Shown here piece after piece: positions 6,468-14,308 of a stretch of DNA of 64,000 nt. A program made the position numbers and the translations under genes. The notes below the pieces were generated by a model, which saw only the letters and a list, made by a program, of their open reading frames with translations, did not search any database and was not told the DNA's origin. The number at the start of each line of letters is the position of its first letter. Within the stretch, counting starts at the first letter, position 1. The stretch is from Bin87 sp034423115 (GTDB lineage Bacteria; Chloroflexota; Dehalococcoidia; Lucifugimonadales; UBA3495): positions 1 to 64,000 of the forward strand of contig DAOUJD010000064.1 in assembly GCA_034423115.1 (NCBI GenBank). Direction: 5' to 3'.

Positions 6468-7283
6468 TTGACCAATGAACCGCACCTCTCGATATCACAA
6501 GCCATCGATATCTTTGTCGCTCACCTTAAAGACGCTCGGCAAACCATGCAGGGCCAGCAGGAATTGCTCCGGTTCCAGGCCAGGATAGGCAAAGACAAGC
6601 TCATTTCAACCCTCCACGCCATTGAAGTCGGTGACTACGCGCGCTGGACTACGGAAAATGTTGAAAACCCGGCGTCCCGTTTGGATCCCGTTAAAAAGTT
6701 CCTTACGTTTGCCAACCGCAAGGGTTGGACCCAGATCAGCCTCGCGCGTTACGCCACGGCGCCCCGCCGGAACCGTCGCCGTTTCCAGAATACTGACCAG
6801 GCCACCGGCGCCAGTACTCCCACCGCTCGCCTGAGCGAGGAACGCCATACCGAATTGCAGGAAGAACTGCAGCGTCTGAGGGGCGAGGTCCCGCAGATCC
6901 GCGAGACCATCAGGCTGGCTCGAAGCGACGGCGACGTGCGGGAAAATGCTCCTTTGGACGCAGCCCGCGAACAGCAACAGCTCATGGAGCGCCGCATTCG
7001 TCAATTGGAAAATGACCTGGCCCGCGTGGAGATCGTTGACGCGGCCAACACCGATACTGAGAAGGTGGGTATCGGGTCCCGGGTGACCCTGCACGACATG
7101 GGCACGGAACAGCAGCGCAGCTTCACGCTGGTTGATGTGCGTGAGGCCGATGTTTCCGCCGGAAAAATCTCCACGGTATCACCCATCGGACAGGCCCTGA
7201 TGGGCCGTGGCGTTGGAGAGGAACTCACCATCACCACGCCGCGTGGCCCGGTTCAATATCGCATCGACGGTATCGGGGACTAG
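6468..7283 (+). CDS. GreA/GreB-family elongation factor with an N-terminal extra domain
   Basis: The 271-residue product combines two parts. Residues about 8-95 (LSISQAIDIFVAHLKDAR..., DPVKKFLTFANRKGWTQ) look like the helical core-binding domain of tyrosine recombinases. Residues about 120-271 are a full Gre factor: a coiled-coil (EERHTELQEELQRLRGEVPQ), a tip motif SDGDVRENAPLDAAREQQ equivalent to the acidic GreA loop that stimulates RNA cleavage in stalled polymerase, and a C-terminal FKBP-like domain (VGIGSRVTLHD..., ISTVSPIGQALMGRGVGEEL). The start chosen is TTG 6468, with GGAGGG seven bases upstream. ATG codons at 6390 and 6414 give longer forms with poorer signals. A strong terminator follows. 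Confidence 0.8.
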   Translation: MTNEPHLSISQAIDIFVAHLKDARQTMQGQQELLRFQARIGKDKLISTLHAIEVGDYARWTTENVENPASRLDPVKKFLTFANRKGWTQISLARYATAPRRNRRRFQNTDQATGASTPTARLSEERHTELQEELQRLRGEVPQIRETIRLARSDGDVRENAPLDAAREQQQLMERRIRQLENDLARVEIVDAANTDTEKVGIGSRVTLHDMGTEQQRSFTLVDVREADVSAGKISTVSPIGQALMGRGVGEELTITTPRGPVQYRIDGIGD

Positions 7284-7317
7284 ATTTTCCCACTGAGCTT
7301 TGGGCCGAAATTTTTGA

Positions 7318-7348
7318 GGGGCGAATGTTCATTCGCCCCTTCGTTTTT
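7318..7348. terminator. Rho-independent terminator after the gre-like gene
   Basis: A 10-bp perfect stem (GGGGCGAATG/CATTCGCCCC) with a very short loop is followed by TTCGTTTTT on the plus strand. On the minus strand it is followed by TCAAAAATTT. It separates the convergent Gre-like and peroxiredoxin genes. Confidence 0.88.
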
Positions 7349-7350
7349 GC

Positions 7351-7818
7351 CTAATTGCCGATGTTTTCGACTGCGGCGATGATTGTCTCCGGGTCTGGTA
7401 AGGTGCCAGGCTCATAGGTTTCCCGGTAGCGGATTACGCCCTCCGGGTCCACTATGATTACAGCGCGAGTGCCTGCTCCGCGCTCGTCGTTCCAGAGGTC
7501 ATACGCCGTCGTTACCTGCCCCTTGGGGTGCCAATCCGACAACTCCGGATACGGCAGGCCGCCCATTGAAGTGGTCCAGGCCCGGTGTGCGGCCACGTGA
7601 TCGCAACTGATGCCCAGTACCTGGGCATTCAACTCTTCGAACCGGCCGTTGTAACGGCGGAACGAAGTAGCTTGGTCCGTTCAACCACCGGTGAAATCTA
7701 GGACGTGGAACGACAGCACCACGGTGTGCGTCCCGCGATAGGTGTTCAATGAAACATCGCCGTGATGTGGCGATGGCAAAGTGAAGTCTGGGGCGGTGTC
7801 CCCAATCTGACCTGGCAT
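7351..7818 (-). CDS. Peroxiredoxin-like selenoprotein with in-frame UGA at the active site
   Basis: Read from ATG 7818 (GAGGAG six bases upstream), the frame gives a 155-residue thioredoxin-fold protein of the AhpC/TSA type: MPGQIGDTAPDFTLPSPHHG, then VVLSFHVLDFTGG, a TGA at 7681-7683, and continuation in the same frame as TDQATSFRRYNGRFEELNAQ, VLGISCDHVAAHRAW and a normal C-terminus (VIIVDPEGVIRYRE). The UGA replaces the peroxidatic cysteine exactly (T-x-x-C), so selenocysteine is the best reading. A stem-loop begins 13 nt after the UGA. Cys in GISCDH may be the resolving residue. The enzyme would reduce peroxides in the cytoplasm. The alternative is a Cys-to-stop pseudogene. No selenocysteine machinery is in this window. 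Confidence 0.8.
7635..7667 (-). promoter_or_regulatory. Candidate bacterial SECIS stem-loop
   Basis: Starting 13 nt after the in-frame UGA, the minus strand folds as CUUCG-UU-CC-GCCGU, loop UACA, ACGGC-C-GG-UU-CGAAG, with a single bulged C and a UU/UU internal loop. Bacterial SECIS elements are hairpins of about this size at this distance, inside the coding region. The loop does not show the Escherichia coli apical sequence, but SECIS sequences vary between phyla. Confidence 0.6.
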
Positions 7819-8043
7819 CAACGTCTCCTCAATGTAGCCGGTTGGCGCCCCGATCATCTCGGCTGGACTCCCCCGGCTTGGGTTGCGCAGATTATAACCC
7901 ACCGCTCGTAATCAATCTAACCTGCTTACCGGTGCCCTTCACCACGTCGGGCACGTTCGCATGCGGCATCGAGTCATCGCCAATCCCATCCTGCGTGTTA
8001 TCATCCCGGCGCACGATTCAAGAACACATCAGGAGGCAGATCC

Positions 8044-8460
8044 ATGGCAACCAAACCCGCGTTGACCACCGAACAGATCACCAACGCTATAAACGCGATG
8101 CTCGCCAAGGCCAACGAAACACCCGATGCTCCGGTGGCGATGGCCATCGTGGACGCCGGCGGCGAATTGTTGGCGTACCTCACCATGGACAACCTCCGCA
8201 TCTTCAGCCGCCGCCACGCCCTGCGTAAGGCATACACCTCCGCGGCGATGGGCCGGGACTCGGGCGAACACGCGGCCGGCCTGCACGCGCAGGGTCGCAA
8301 TATCGCCGACCTCGGCGATCCCAGGTTCACCCACGGTCAGGGCGGACTCGTCATCATGAAGGATGGCGTGATCCTGGGCGGAATCGGTGTGGGCGGCTAC
8401 CCCAGCGGCCAGGCCGACGAGGACCTTTCCCGCGTCGGCTTGGAGGCGATGAACCTGTAG
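8044..8460 (+). CDS. GlcG/HbpS-like heme-binding family protein (DUF336)
   Basis: The 138-residue protein matches the GlcG/HbpS (PF03928) family along its whole length: LTTEQITNAINAMLAKANE, PVAMAIVDAGGELLAYLTMD, SRRHALRKAYTSAAMGRDSG, GGLVIMKDGVILGGIGVGGY and a closing DEDLSRVGLEAM. Family members bind heme or corrinoids, or accompany glycolate and diol use, and most have no proven activity. The AGGAGG-like site lies seven bases before ATG 8044. It is followed at 76 nt by an alpha/beta hydrolase on the same strand and the two probably share the terminator at 9440. Confidence 0.88.
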   Translation: MATKPALTTEQITNAINAMLAKANETPDAPVAMAIVDAGGELLAYLTMDNLRIFSRRHALRKAYTSAAMGRDSGEHAAGLHAQGRNIADLGDPRFTHGQGGLVIMKDGVILGGIGVGGYPSGQADEDLSRVGLEAMNL

Positions 8461-8536
8461 TGGGCGCTGTTCCGGCTACGGCCTCGTAAAGCACGTAAAG
8501 TTTGGACGATCATAGTTGAAGGGAGTGATGGCGATC

Positions 8537-9415
8537 ATGGCAGATTGGAATTTCACCCACCGGACCGCGCGGGTCAACGGCGTCAATATCCATTACGTCA
8601 TTGAGGGAGATGGATATCCGGTGGTGCTGCTGCACGGCTGGCCCGAAATGTGGTTCTCATGGCGCAAGCAGATTCCCGTGCTGTCGCAGCAATACCAGGT
8701 GATCGTGCCTGACATGCGCGGATTCGGATCATCGGAGAAACCCCTCCACGATTACCGCACCCGCACGGCGGCCACCGACATCTACGAACTCGTCCGGCAT
8801 CTCGGCCACGACAAGGTTGCTATCGTCGGCCACGACATCGGCGTCCGCGTGTCGTACCGCTATTGCCTGGACCACGAGTCCGAGGTGGACCGTCTCACGT
8901 TGCTCGACGGCACGCATCCGCTGGAGCAGTTGGGGCCTCAAACCCCTGCGGGCGTCAGGGAGCGGTGGCATTCTTATTTCCACCAAATCCCCGACTTGGC
9001 CGAGCACCTGGTGCGCGGCAACGAAGAGGCGTATCTGCGCCATTTCTATCGCAACTGGTCGGTGAACCAGGCCATGATGTCTGATGAGGAGGTCGCGGTG
9101 TACGCCACGGCTTATTCCCAACCGGGAGCGCTGCGCGGTGGATTCTCGTACTACCGGGCGGCGGCGTATGAGGACCCGCCGGATTGGCGCGCCGACGCCG
9201 ACCGAGTCCTGGACATTCCCGTGCTGTACCTTTGGGGCGAGCGCCGGCAGCGTACTTCCGCGGCCAACGCTCAGGATCCGGAGGAATCGTGGCAGAAAGC
9301 AGCTTCTAACCTGCGCACCCAGTTCATCCCCGGCGGCGGCCATTTCCTGCACGAGGAAAAACCGGATGAGGTGAATGAGGCGTTGCTGTTGTTCCTCGGC
9401 GAAATCGGCAACTGA
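8537..9415 (+). CDS. Alpha/beta hydrolase, epoxide hydrolase/haloalkane dehalogenase-like
   Basis: The 292-residue enzyme has an oxyanion HGWP motif (VVLLHGWPEMWFSWRKQ), the nucleophile elbow GHDIGVR with an aspartate nucleophile, and a C-terminal histidine (PGGGHFLHEEKPDEV). Asp as nucleophile and HGWP point to epoxide hydrolases or haloalkane/fluoroacetate dehalogenases rather than esterases. The start is taken as ATG 8537 (MADWNFTHRTARVNG), with AAGGGAG 11 bases upstream. ATG 8528 and TTG 8516 are in frame but badly spaced. It probably opens an epoxide or releases halide from an organic substrate in the cytoplasm. Confidence 0.88.
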   Translation: MADWNFTHRTARVNGVNIHYVIEGDGYPVVLLHGWPEMWFSWRKQIPVLSQQYQVIVPDMRGFGSSEKPLHDYRTRTAATDIYELVRHLGHDKVAIVGHDIGVRVSYRYCLDHESEVDRLTLLDGTHPLEQLGPQTPAGVRERWHSYFHQIPDLAEHLVRGNEEAYLRHFYRNWSVNQAMMSDEEVAVYATAYSQPGALRGGFSYYRAAAYEDPPDWRADADRVLDIPVLYLWGERRQRTSAANAQDPEESWQKAASNLRTQFIPGGGHFLHEEKPDEVNEALLLFLGEIGN

Positions 9416-9439
9416 CGATCCGCTGCATGCGAAAACGCA

Positions 9440-9467
9440 AAAGGCCCCGCCAACTAGCGGGGCCTTT
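9440..9467. terminator. Bidirectional terminator between convergent genes
   Basis: An 11-bp perfect inverted repeat (AAAGGCCCCGC/GCGGGGCCTTT) with a 6-nt loop lies between the hydrolase gene and the convergent flavin oxidoreductase. The A/T ends supply U-tracts in both directions. Confidence 0.85.
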
Positions 9468-9490
9468 GATAATTCGTAGCCTGTGCGACG

Positions 9491-10576
9491 TCACTCGCGC
9501 AGCGCGGGGCCCACTTCCTCTGCATACAGGCGGATGGAATTCTGCACCCGCTCGGCAGGCACCGATCCACCGACATTGGGCTCCATAATCACGCCGGTCA
9601 GCCCGAGTTGATCACGAATCTCGATGAGCCGCTCTGCGACCTGTTGCGGCGTGCCATAGGCTACTCGGTCCACCAGCAGATCGTCGTACGTGGTGTTCAG
9701 TAACTGTTCGGCGCGCTGGCGCCGTTCCTCGGTCGCGTTGGCGCCCTCAGCCTCCACCGTCCGGATGTAGGTGTCGGCGGTACGCCGGAAGGCTCGCATC
9801 GTGCTCTCTTCGGTGTCGGCGCGAACTTGTTCCATGGATTCGCCCACGTAGATGGGCATCCGAACGTAGGCGTCGTCCACGTCGTGGCCGTTTTCGGCGG
9901 CGGTGGCCCGGTACAGCGCCAGGTTATTCGCCACCTGTTGCAATCCTTGCCCTCGTACACCGGTAACCAGCGGGAACCCCAGCTCGCCGATGATGCGGAA
10001 GGTGTCTATCGAGTTGGCGGCAATCCGAATCGGTGGATGCGGCTGCTGGTACGGTCGCGGGGTGACCACCACGTCGTCCATGTCGTAGTAATGCCCGTGG
10101 TGCGAGAACCGGTAGTTATTCCAGGCCTTTAGGATAATGTCCAAAGCCTCGGCGAACCGCACCCTGCTCTCGTCGAATGGCACGCCATACCCTTGGTAGG
10201 ATCGCGGAAAACTGCTGCGGCCGATCCCAAAGTCCAGCCGGCCCTTGGAAATGTTATCCACTGTGGCCGCTTCCTCGGCCAGACGGATGGGGTGGGCCAA
10301 AGGCAACACGCTCACACCGGTGCCGACACGCACCCTTTCGGTGCGGGCGGCTACGATCCCCGCCATCATCAACGGTACCGAGGAGACGGACGGTATTCCG
10401 GCTCCGCCCGGGTCGGTAGGGGTGCGCGGCGCGGCGAAGTGGCGCTCCGCCAACCACACTCCGTCGATACCCGATTCGTCCGCCAGTTGGGCTACGGCGA
10501 AAGCTTCGTCAAAAGCCTCGTCCTGGGTGCGACCTTCCCGGTAATCGCATTCCATTACCAGACCGACGTGCTGCAT
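9491..10576 (-). CDS. LLM-class flavin-dependent oxidoreductase (copy A)
   Basis: The 361-residue protein is a bacterial luciferase-like TIM barrel: GVWLAERHF near residue 40, RVRVGTGVSVLPLAHPIRLA, EAATVDNISKGRLDFGIGRS, HHGHYYDMDDVVVTPRPYQ and PPIRIAANSIDTFRIIGELG. These are hallmarks of FMN- or F420-dependent monooxygenases and reductases. Which cofactor is used cannot be read from sequence. It is the last gene of an acyl-CoA dehydrogenase operon, 47 nt after a YHS protein, so a role in oxidising an organic acid or alicyclic compound is plausible. Length is at the high end for the family and includes a helical C-terminus. Confidence 0.92.
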   Translation of the reverse strand: MQHVGLVMECDYREGRTQDEAFDEAFAVAQLADESGIDGVWLAERHFAAPRTPTDPGGAGIPSVSSVPLMMAGIVAARTERVRVGTGVSVLPLAHPIRLAEEAATVDNISKGRLDFGIGRSSFPRSYQGYGVPFDESRVRFAEALDIILKAWNNYRFSHHGHYYDMDDVVVTPRPYQQPHPPIRIAANSIDTFRIIGELGFPLVTGVRGQGLQQVANNLALYRATAAENGHDVDDAYVRMPIYVGESMEQVRADTEESTMRAFRRTADTYIRTVEAEGANATEERRQRAEQLLNTTYDDLLVDRVAYGTPQQVAERLIEIRDQLGLTGVIMEPNVGGSVPAERVQNSIRLYAEEVGPALRE

Positions 10577-10623
10577 GATGGTCCTCCTCTTGGTTCACCG
10601 GTCCCTGACGGACTCGCCGGGCG

Positions 10624-10833
10624 TTAGTTCTCGATGTAGGTGTTGGGCGCCGTCAGGAACCTGGTGCGGCATTGCAACGTGCAGAAGTAGTACCATTCGC
10701 CGTTGAAGAAGCTACGGGTTCCGGCGTTGGGGTCGACTTCGTTGGCGCCGTACATGGTCTGGCCGGTGGTGGCGCGGGCGCTATCCGTGTTGATTACGGT
10801 CCTGCATACGGGGCAGATGGGATCGGCGGGCAT
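10624..10833 (-). CDS. YHS-domain small metal-binding protein
   Basis: A 69-residue protein with an N-terminal CPVCRTVI pair and a YHS core (GEWYYFCTLQCRTRFLTAPNTYI). YHS domains bind metal, often copper or iron, and occur as small stand-alone proteins or fused to monooxygenase components. Here it lies between an acyl-CoA dehydrogenase (43 nt upstream) and a luciferase-like oxidoreductase (47 nt downstream). It may therefore serve one of these enzymes. The family match is clear, the role is not. Confidence 0.85.
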   Translation of the reverse strand: MPADPICPVCRTVINTDSARATTGQTMYGANEVDPNAGTRSFFNGEWYYFCTLQCRTRFLTAPNTYIEN

Positions 10834-10876
10834 TTGTCAGGGCTCCTGTGTTGATCTGTACTGCGTAAAGGGGACT

Positions 10877-12052
10877 TCAGCCGACCGGCTGTAAATTCAT
10901 TCCCAGACGTACTTCGCCGGGCTGGTCCAGCAGGGCACGGGCAACCCGGGCCCGGTGCTCGAAACTGGTGCCGAGGCGCATGGTCCACGCCGTTACCCTG
11001 CGGTACCAGAGATGCAGGTCGAACTCCATCATGAATCCGATCCCGCCGTGGATCTGCTGCGACGAGCGTACGGTGGCCTGGCATTTGTCGTTGGTGAAGG
11101 CCTTGGCTTGCGATACCTCCACTCCGTAGGGCAATCCGGAGTCCATCTTCCAGAGCGCTTCGTAGGTCAGCAACTGAGCGCCATCACACCAGACGATCAT
11201 GTCGGCGCACAGGTGTTGAATGGACTGGAAACCCGCAATCGGGCGGCCAAACGCCACGCGGTTCTTCGCATAGTCAATCGCCATTTCCGCATCCTTGCGA
11301 GCGGCGCCGATGATTTGTGTGCAGAGCAGGGCCGTGCCGGTATCCAGCATCTCAGAGGTGGCAGCCCAACCACCGTTCACCTCGCCTATGACGTTGCTCA
11401 ACGGTATGCGAACGCCATCCAGGGCCAGTTTGCTCTGGGAGTCCTTCGCCAGCGTCGTGAGTCGAGTTCCGGTAATCCCGTCCGCGTTCGTGGGAACAAT
11501 AGCCAAGGTGATACCGGCGTTATCTCCAGTTGGCGGGCCGGTGCGGACCGCCGTCACCATCAACTCGGCTGCTGAATAGTTGTCCACGAAATGCTTGGTG
11601 CCGCTGATGACAAGGCTGTCTCCGTCCACCTCTCCCCGGCACTGAATCGCGTCGGGCCGCAGGCGAGGGTCCTGCTCCTGCACCGCCCAGGTCATGATCA
11701 GGTTTCCCCGTGCGACCCGCGGCAGGATGGACTGTTTCTGATCGTCAGAGCCGTGCCTGACGACGGCCAACGCAGCCGTGGCCGTACTGTGGAAAGGCAC
11801 GGGAGCGATGGCTCGGCCGCATTCTTCCAAGATCAAGCCCAAGTAGGTGACGGGGAGTCCGCCGCCGCCGTAGGCCTCGGGCAAGGAAATGCCAAACCAG
11901 CCTAGCGACGCCATCTGTTCCCACAGTTCAACCGAGTAACCGCGCTCGTCCTGTTCAATTGCGCGGGCCAGGCCGGGCGGGCATTCCGCCTCCAGGAATT
12001 CCCTGGCGGCGTTTTTCACCATCAACTCTTCTTCGCTGGGTAATACGTTCAT
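10877..12052 (-). CDS. Acyl-CoA dehydrogenase, second subunit of a tandem pair
   Basis: The 391-residue flavoprotein shows the acyl-CoA dehydrogenase order: helical N-domain (NAAREFLEAECPPGLARAIEQ), LGWFGISLPEAYGGGGLPV, a beta-domain (MTWAVQEQDPRLRPDAIQC..., VISGTKHFVDNYSAAELMV) and a C-terminal FAD-binding bundle with QQIHGGIGFMMEFDLHLWYRR. The usual T-E-P/S-D signature is replaced by VQEQDPRLRPD, so it is the diverged partner of the upstream dehydrogenase. Adjacent pairs like this form heterotetramers in actinobacterial steroid and branched side-chain oxidation, which is the likely arrangement here. It starts 49 nt after the first subunit. Confidence 0.9.
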   Translation of the reverse strand: MNVLPSEEELMVKNAAREFLEAECPPGLARAIEQDERGYSVELWEQMASLGWFGISLPEAYGGGGLPVTYLGLILEECGRAIAPVPFHSTATAALAVVRHGSDDQKQSILPRVARGNLIMTWAVQEQDPRLRPDAIQCRGEVDGDSLVISGTKHFVDNYSAAELMVTAVRTGPPTGDNAGITLAIVPTNADGITGTRLTTLAKDSQSKLALDGVRIPLSNVIGEVNGGWAATSEMLDTGTALLCTQIIGAARKDAEMAIDYAKNRVAFGRPIAGFQSIQHLCADMIVWCDGAQLLTYEALWKMDSGLPYGVEVSQAKAFTNDKCQATVRSSQQIHGGIGFMMEFDLHLWYRRVTAWTMRLGTSFEHRARVARALLDQPGEVRLGMNLQPVG

Positions 12053-12101
12053 CGTGCCTCAATTGGTCGGATTACATCTATAAAAGAATGCCGGGTTTCG
12101 A

Positions 12102-13304
12102 TTACACCCGGGGCATGCCCAAACCTCGACGGGCAACCTGGTCGCGCATTACCTGGACGCTGCCGTGGTTGATGCCGCTCTGGAATGCACCCATCAGGTT
12201 GTGAGCAAACACCCCGCTTTCGATGGCGTCTTCGGAGCCGTTCAGAAGCTGCCCGTACGGACCGAGCATTTGCGCGATTGTTTCGGTGGTTCGCACGCCG
12301 TGTTCGGGCGCGAATACCTTTTCTGCGGAACCTTCGTAGGTAAACGTGCCATCGTTTTCGACGATAGACATGCTCCGCATGGTCATCAACCGGCAGACCT
12401 GCCCTTCGATCCACATGTCGGCAAGACGGTCCCGAACGGTCGGGTCTTCGCGCATGGCGTAACCCTCGATCTCGTTGTCCTTGACCCAGTTGACGATGTC
12501 CTCGTCGCGCTGAATGGAGATCAGGTACCGCGACGCTCCGACCCGGTCCAGATTCAGGCCCATCGCGCCCACGTACCAGCCCTGGTTCTCCTCGCCGAGC
12601 ATGCACGAAGCCGGCACGCGCACGTTTTCAAAGAACGTCTCGTTCGTGCGGTTGTCGCCGTAGGTGGTGCCCAAGGGAGCCGGCGGGTCGTTTTGGATGG
12701 TCCACAGTGGGCGGACCGTAATCCCCGGGGTGTCCATCGGGATCAGGAAAATGCTGATGCCCCGGTGGCGCGGAGCGTCCGGGTCCGTACGCGCCATCAG
12801 GTAGATGTGCGTGGCGTAATGGGCGGCCGTGGTGTACATCTTTTGGCCGTTGATGACGAATTCGTCGCCGTCCCGTACTGCGCGGCACTGCAGCCCCGCT
12901 AGGTCAGCGCCCGCTTGGGGCTCGGTGAAACCCAGGGCAAAGGAGATTTCACCGCGAATGATGCCGGGTAGAAATTCCTGTTTCTGTTCTTCGGTCCCCG
13001 CCGCCAGGATCGCGGGTGCGCCGGAACCGGCCCCGCCTACGGTGATGCCGACCCGGGCGAATTCTTCTTCCACGATATATTGGTCGATGCGGCTCCCGGC
13101 CTGTCCACCATATTCTCTCGGCCAGGAAATGCCTATCCAGCCTCGTTCGGCAATCTCTTTGTACATCTCGCGGGTCTTGGGACCGCGCCGCCGGACGCCG
13201 GTGCTCTCTAGCTCGGCAACGATCTCCGGGGTGACGTTTTCCGCGATGAATTGTTGGACTTCTGAACGCAGGGCTTCCTGTTCCGGGGTAAATGCGAATT
13301 CCAT
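12102..13304 (-). CDS. Acyl-CoA dehydrogenase, first subunit of a tandem pair
   Basis: The 400-residue product starts at MEFAFTPEQEALRSEVQQF (ATG 13304). A longer in-frame stretch up to 13574 is not dehydrogenase-like. The family signature ALGFTEPQAGADLAGLQC is intact, followed by FVINGQKMYTTAAHYATHIY and a C-terminal bundle (GSVQVMRDQVARRGLGMPR). A REYGGQAGSRIDQYIVEEEF segment and length about 400 are typical of the FadE-type enzymes of steroid or long acyl side-chain oxidation. It leads an operon with a second acyl-CoA dehydrogenase, a YHS protein and a flavin oxidoreductase. Substrate specificity cannot be assigned. Confidence 0.92.
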   Translation of the reverse strand: MEFAFTPEQEALRSEVQQFIAENVTPEIVAELESTGVRRRGPKTREMYKEIAERGWIGISWPREYGGQAGSRIDQYIVEEEFARVGITVGGAGSGAPAILAAGTEEQKQEFLPGIIRGEISFALGFTEPQAGADLAGLQCRAVRDGDEFVINGQKMYTTAAHYATHIYLMARTDPDAPRHRGISIFLIPMDTPGITVRPLWTIQNDPPAPLGTTYGDNRTNETFFENVRVPASCMLGEENQGWYVGAMGLNLDRVGASRYLISIQRDEDIVNWVKDNEIEGYAMREDPTVRDRLADMWIEGQVCRLMTMRSMSIVENDGTFTYEGSAEKVFAPEHGVRTTETIAQMLGPYGQLLNGSEDAIESGVFAHNLMGAFQSGINHGSVQVMRDQVARRGLGMPRV

Positions 13305-14222
13305 AACAACGCCGCCTTGGTCGAGGGTGGTGCCTAAGATGGTTCGGCGTGCAATTATAGCGGTTTGCGCCTTTGGTGTCATTCGGCGGGCGAGGGCGCA
13401 ACCGTTCAGAGACGAGGACCCCCGGCAGTAGTGTGTATTCGGAGCGACCAGCCGATCCCCAATACGACGATTGGGTCGCGACGCATGCCGGCGTCGTCGG
13501 GTTGGCTCAGCTCCACCAATCCGACCAGCCCGAACCACCTTGAATTTTGAGAAATCCAAAAATCGATGACACATCCGCCTGAAAACACACCCTTGCTCGT
13601 CAACCCGTTCGCTACAATGTACATACGTTCGGCAATCGGTCGACAGGAGACTCAGCGCTATCTCCTACCGACCACGCCTCAAACCCCGCGCGCAGGGTCG
13701 GGGCAACTGCCGCAACCCGTCCGCTCCGGCGGGCTACATCTGAATAGGGTTCATCAGGGTTCAGGGACAACACGGCCTAACCGTCGCGGATCGCCTCCGC
13801 GACGCCAAGTCGGATTTCCTGCACGCTGGCCATCGCCGGAGGTTGCCTCTTTCAGCAGCATGGCATGGACCAGTACGGCGGGTGTCTCCACCGCTCCACG
13901 AGGGTCGCAAGTCTCTCTGCCTGGAAGGGTAGGGGGAAAGTGAGGGGTTTCCTCTCATCAACCAAGGCGGTCAGCACGTGGGATTCTAGGACGCAATATC
14001 GCACCAACGCTCTCGGGCCGTAGCGCCGACAACCTGGACCCAATGAACCCTGCAACCACCAAACTTCGCAACCATCAAACCAAAAGGAGCGACCGTCGGA
14101 AGGGAGGGCAATCCTGACGAAATCATTGCGCTAGTTAGCGTTCAAATTGAGGGCGGCCGCGTGTGGCTGGGCGGCCGCCGATTTACCGTACCCGGTCGGG
14201 TGTATCGAGCTGACCGTCAGGG
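13305..14222. other. Long intergenic region without a convincing gene
   Basis: About 900 nt separate the divergent acyl-CoA dehydrogenase and betaine-transporter operons. I see no coding frame with recognisable protein features. It contains a TACAAT hexamer at 13613-13618 with no well-spaced -35, several G/C inverted repeats, and a 9-bp hairpin (GGCGGCCGC/GCGGCCGCC) at about 14152-14179 without a U-tract. I found no match by eye to RNase P RNA, tmRNA, SRP RNA or a riboswitch. Confidence 0.4.
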
Positions 14223-14252
14223 TTGACAAACCTTGCGCGCCGGGCCTACGGT
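14223..14252 (+). promoter_or_regulatory. Probable promoter of the betaine ABC transporter operon
   Basis: TTGACA (14223-14228) and TACGGT (14247-14252) are separated by 18 bases, about 57 nt before the ATPase start codon. The -35 is perfect and the -10 is moderate. Confidence 0.55.
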
Positions 14253-14308
14253 GAGCGTGAAACCGCTTGCCTCGCCACCCGTGGCGCAACCACCGGGGAT
14301 GTTTAACC

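Noticed and set aside
13566..13943. A 125-codon plus-strand frame in the divergent region
   Set aside because: Composition is Pro/Arg/Ser-rich without structure or ribosome-binding site, as expected for random GC-rich DNA.
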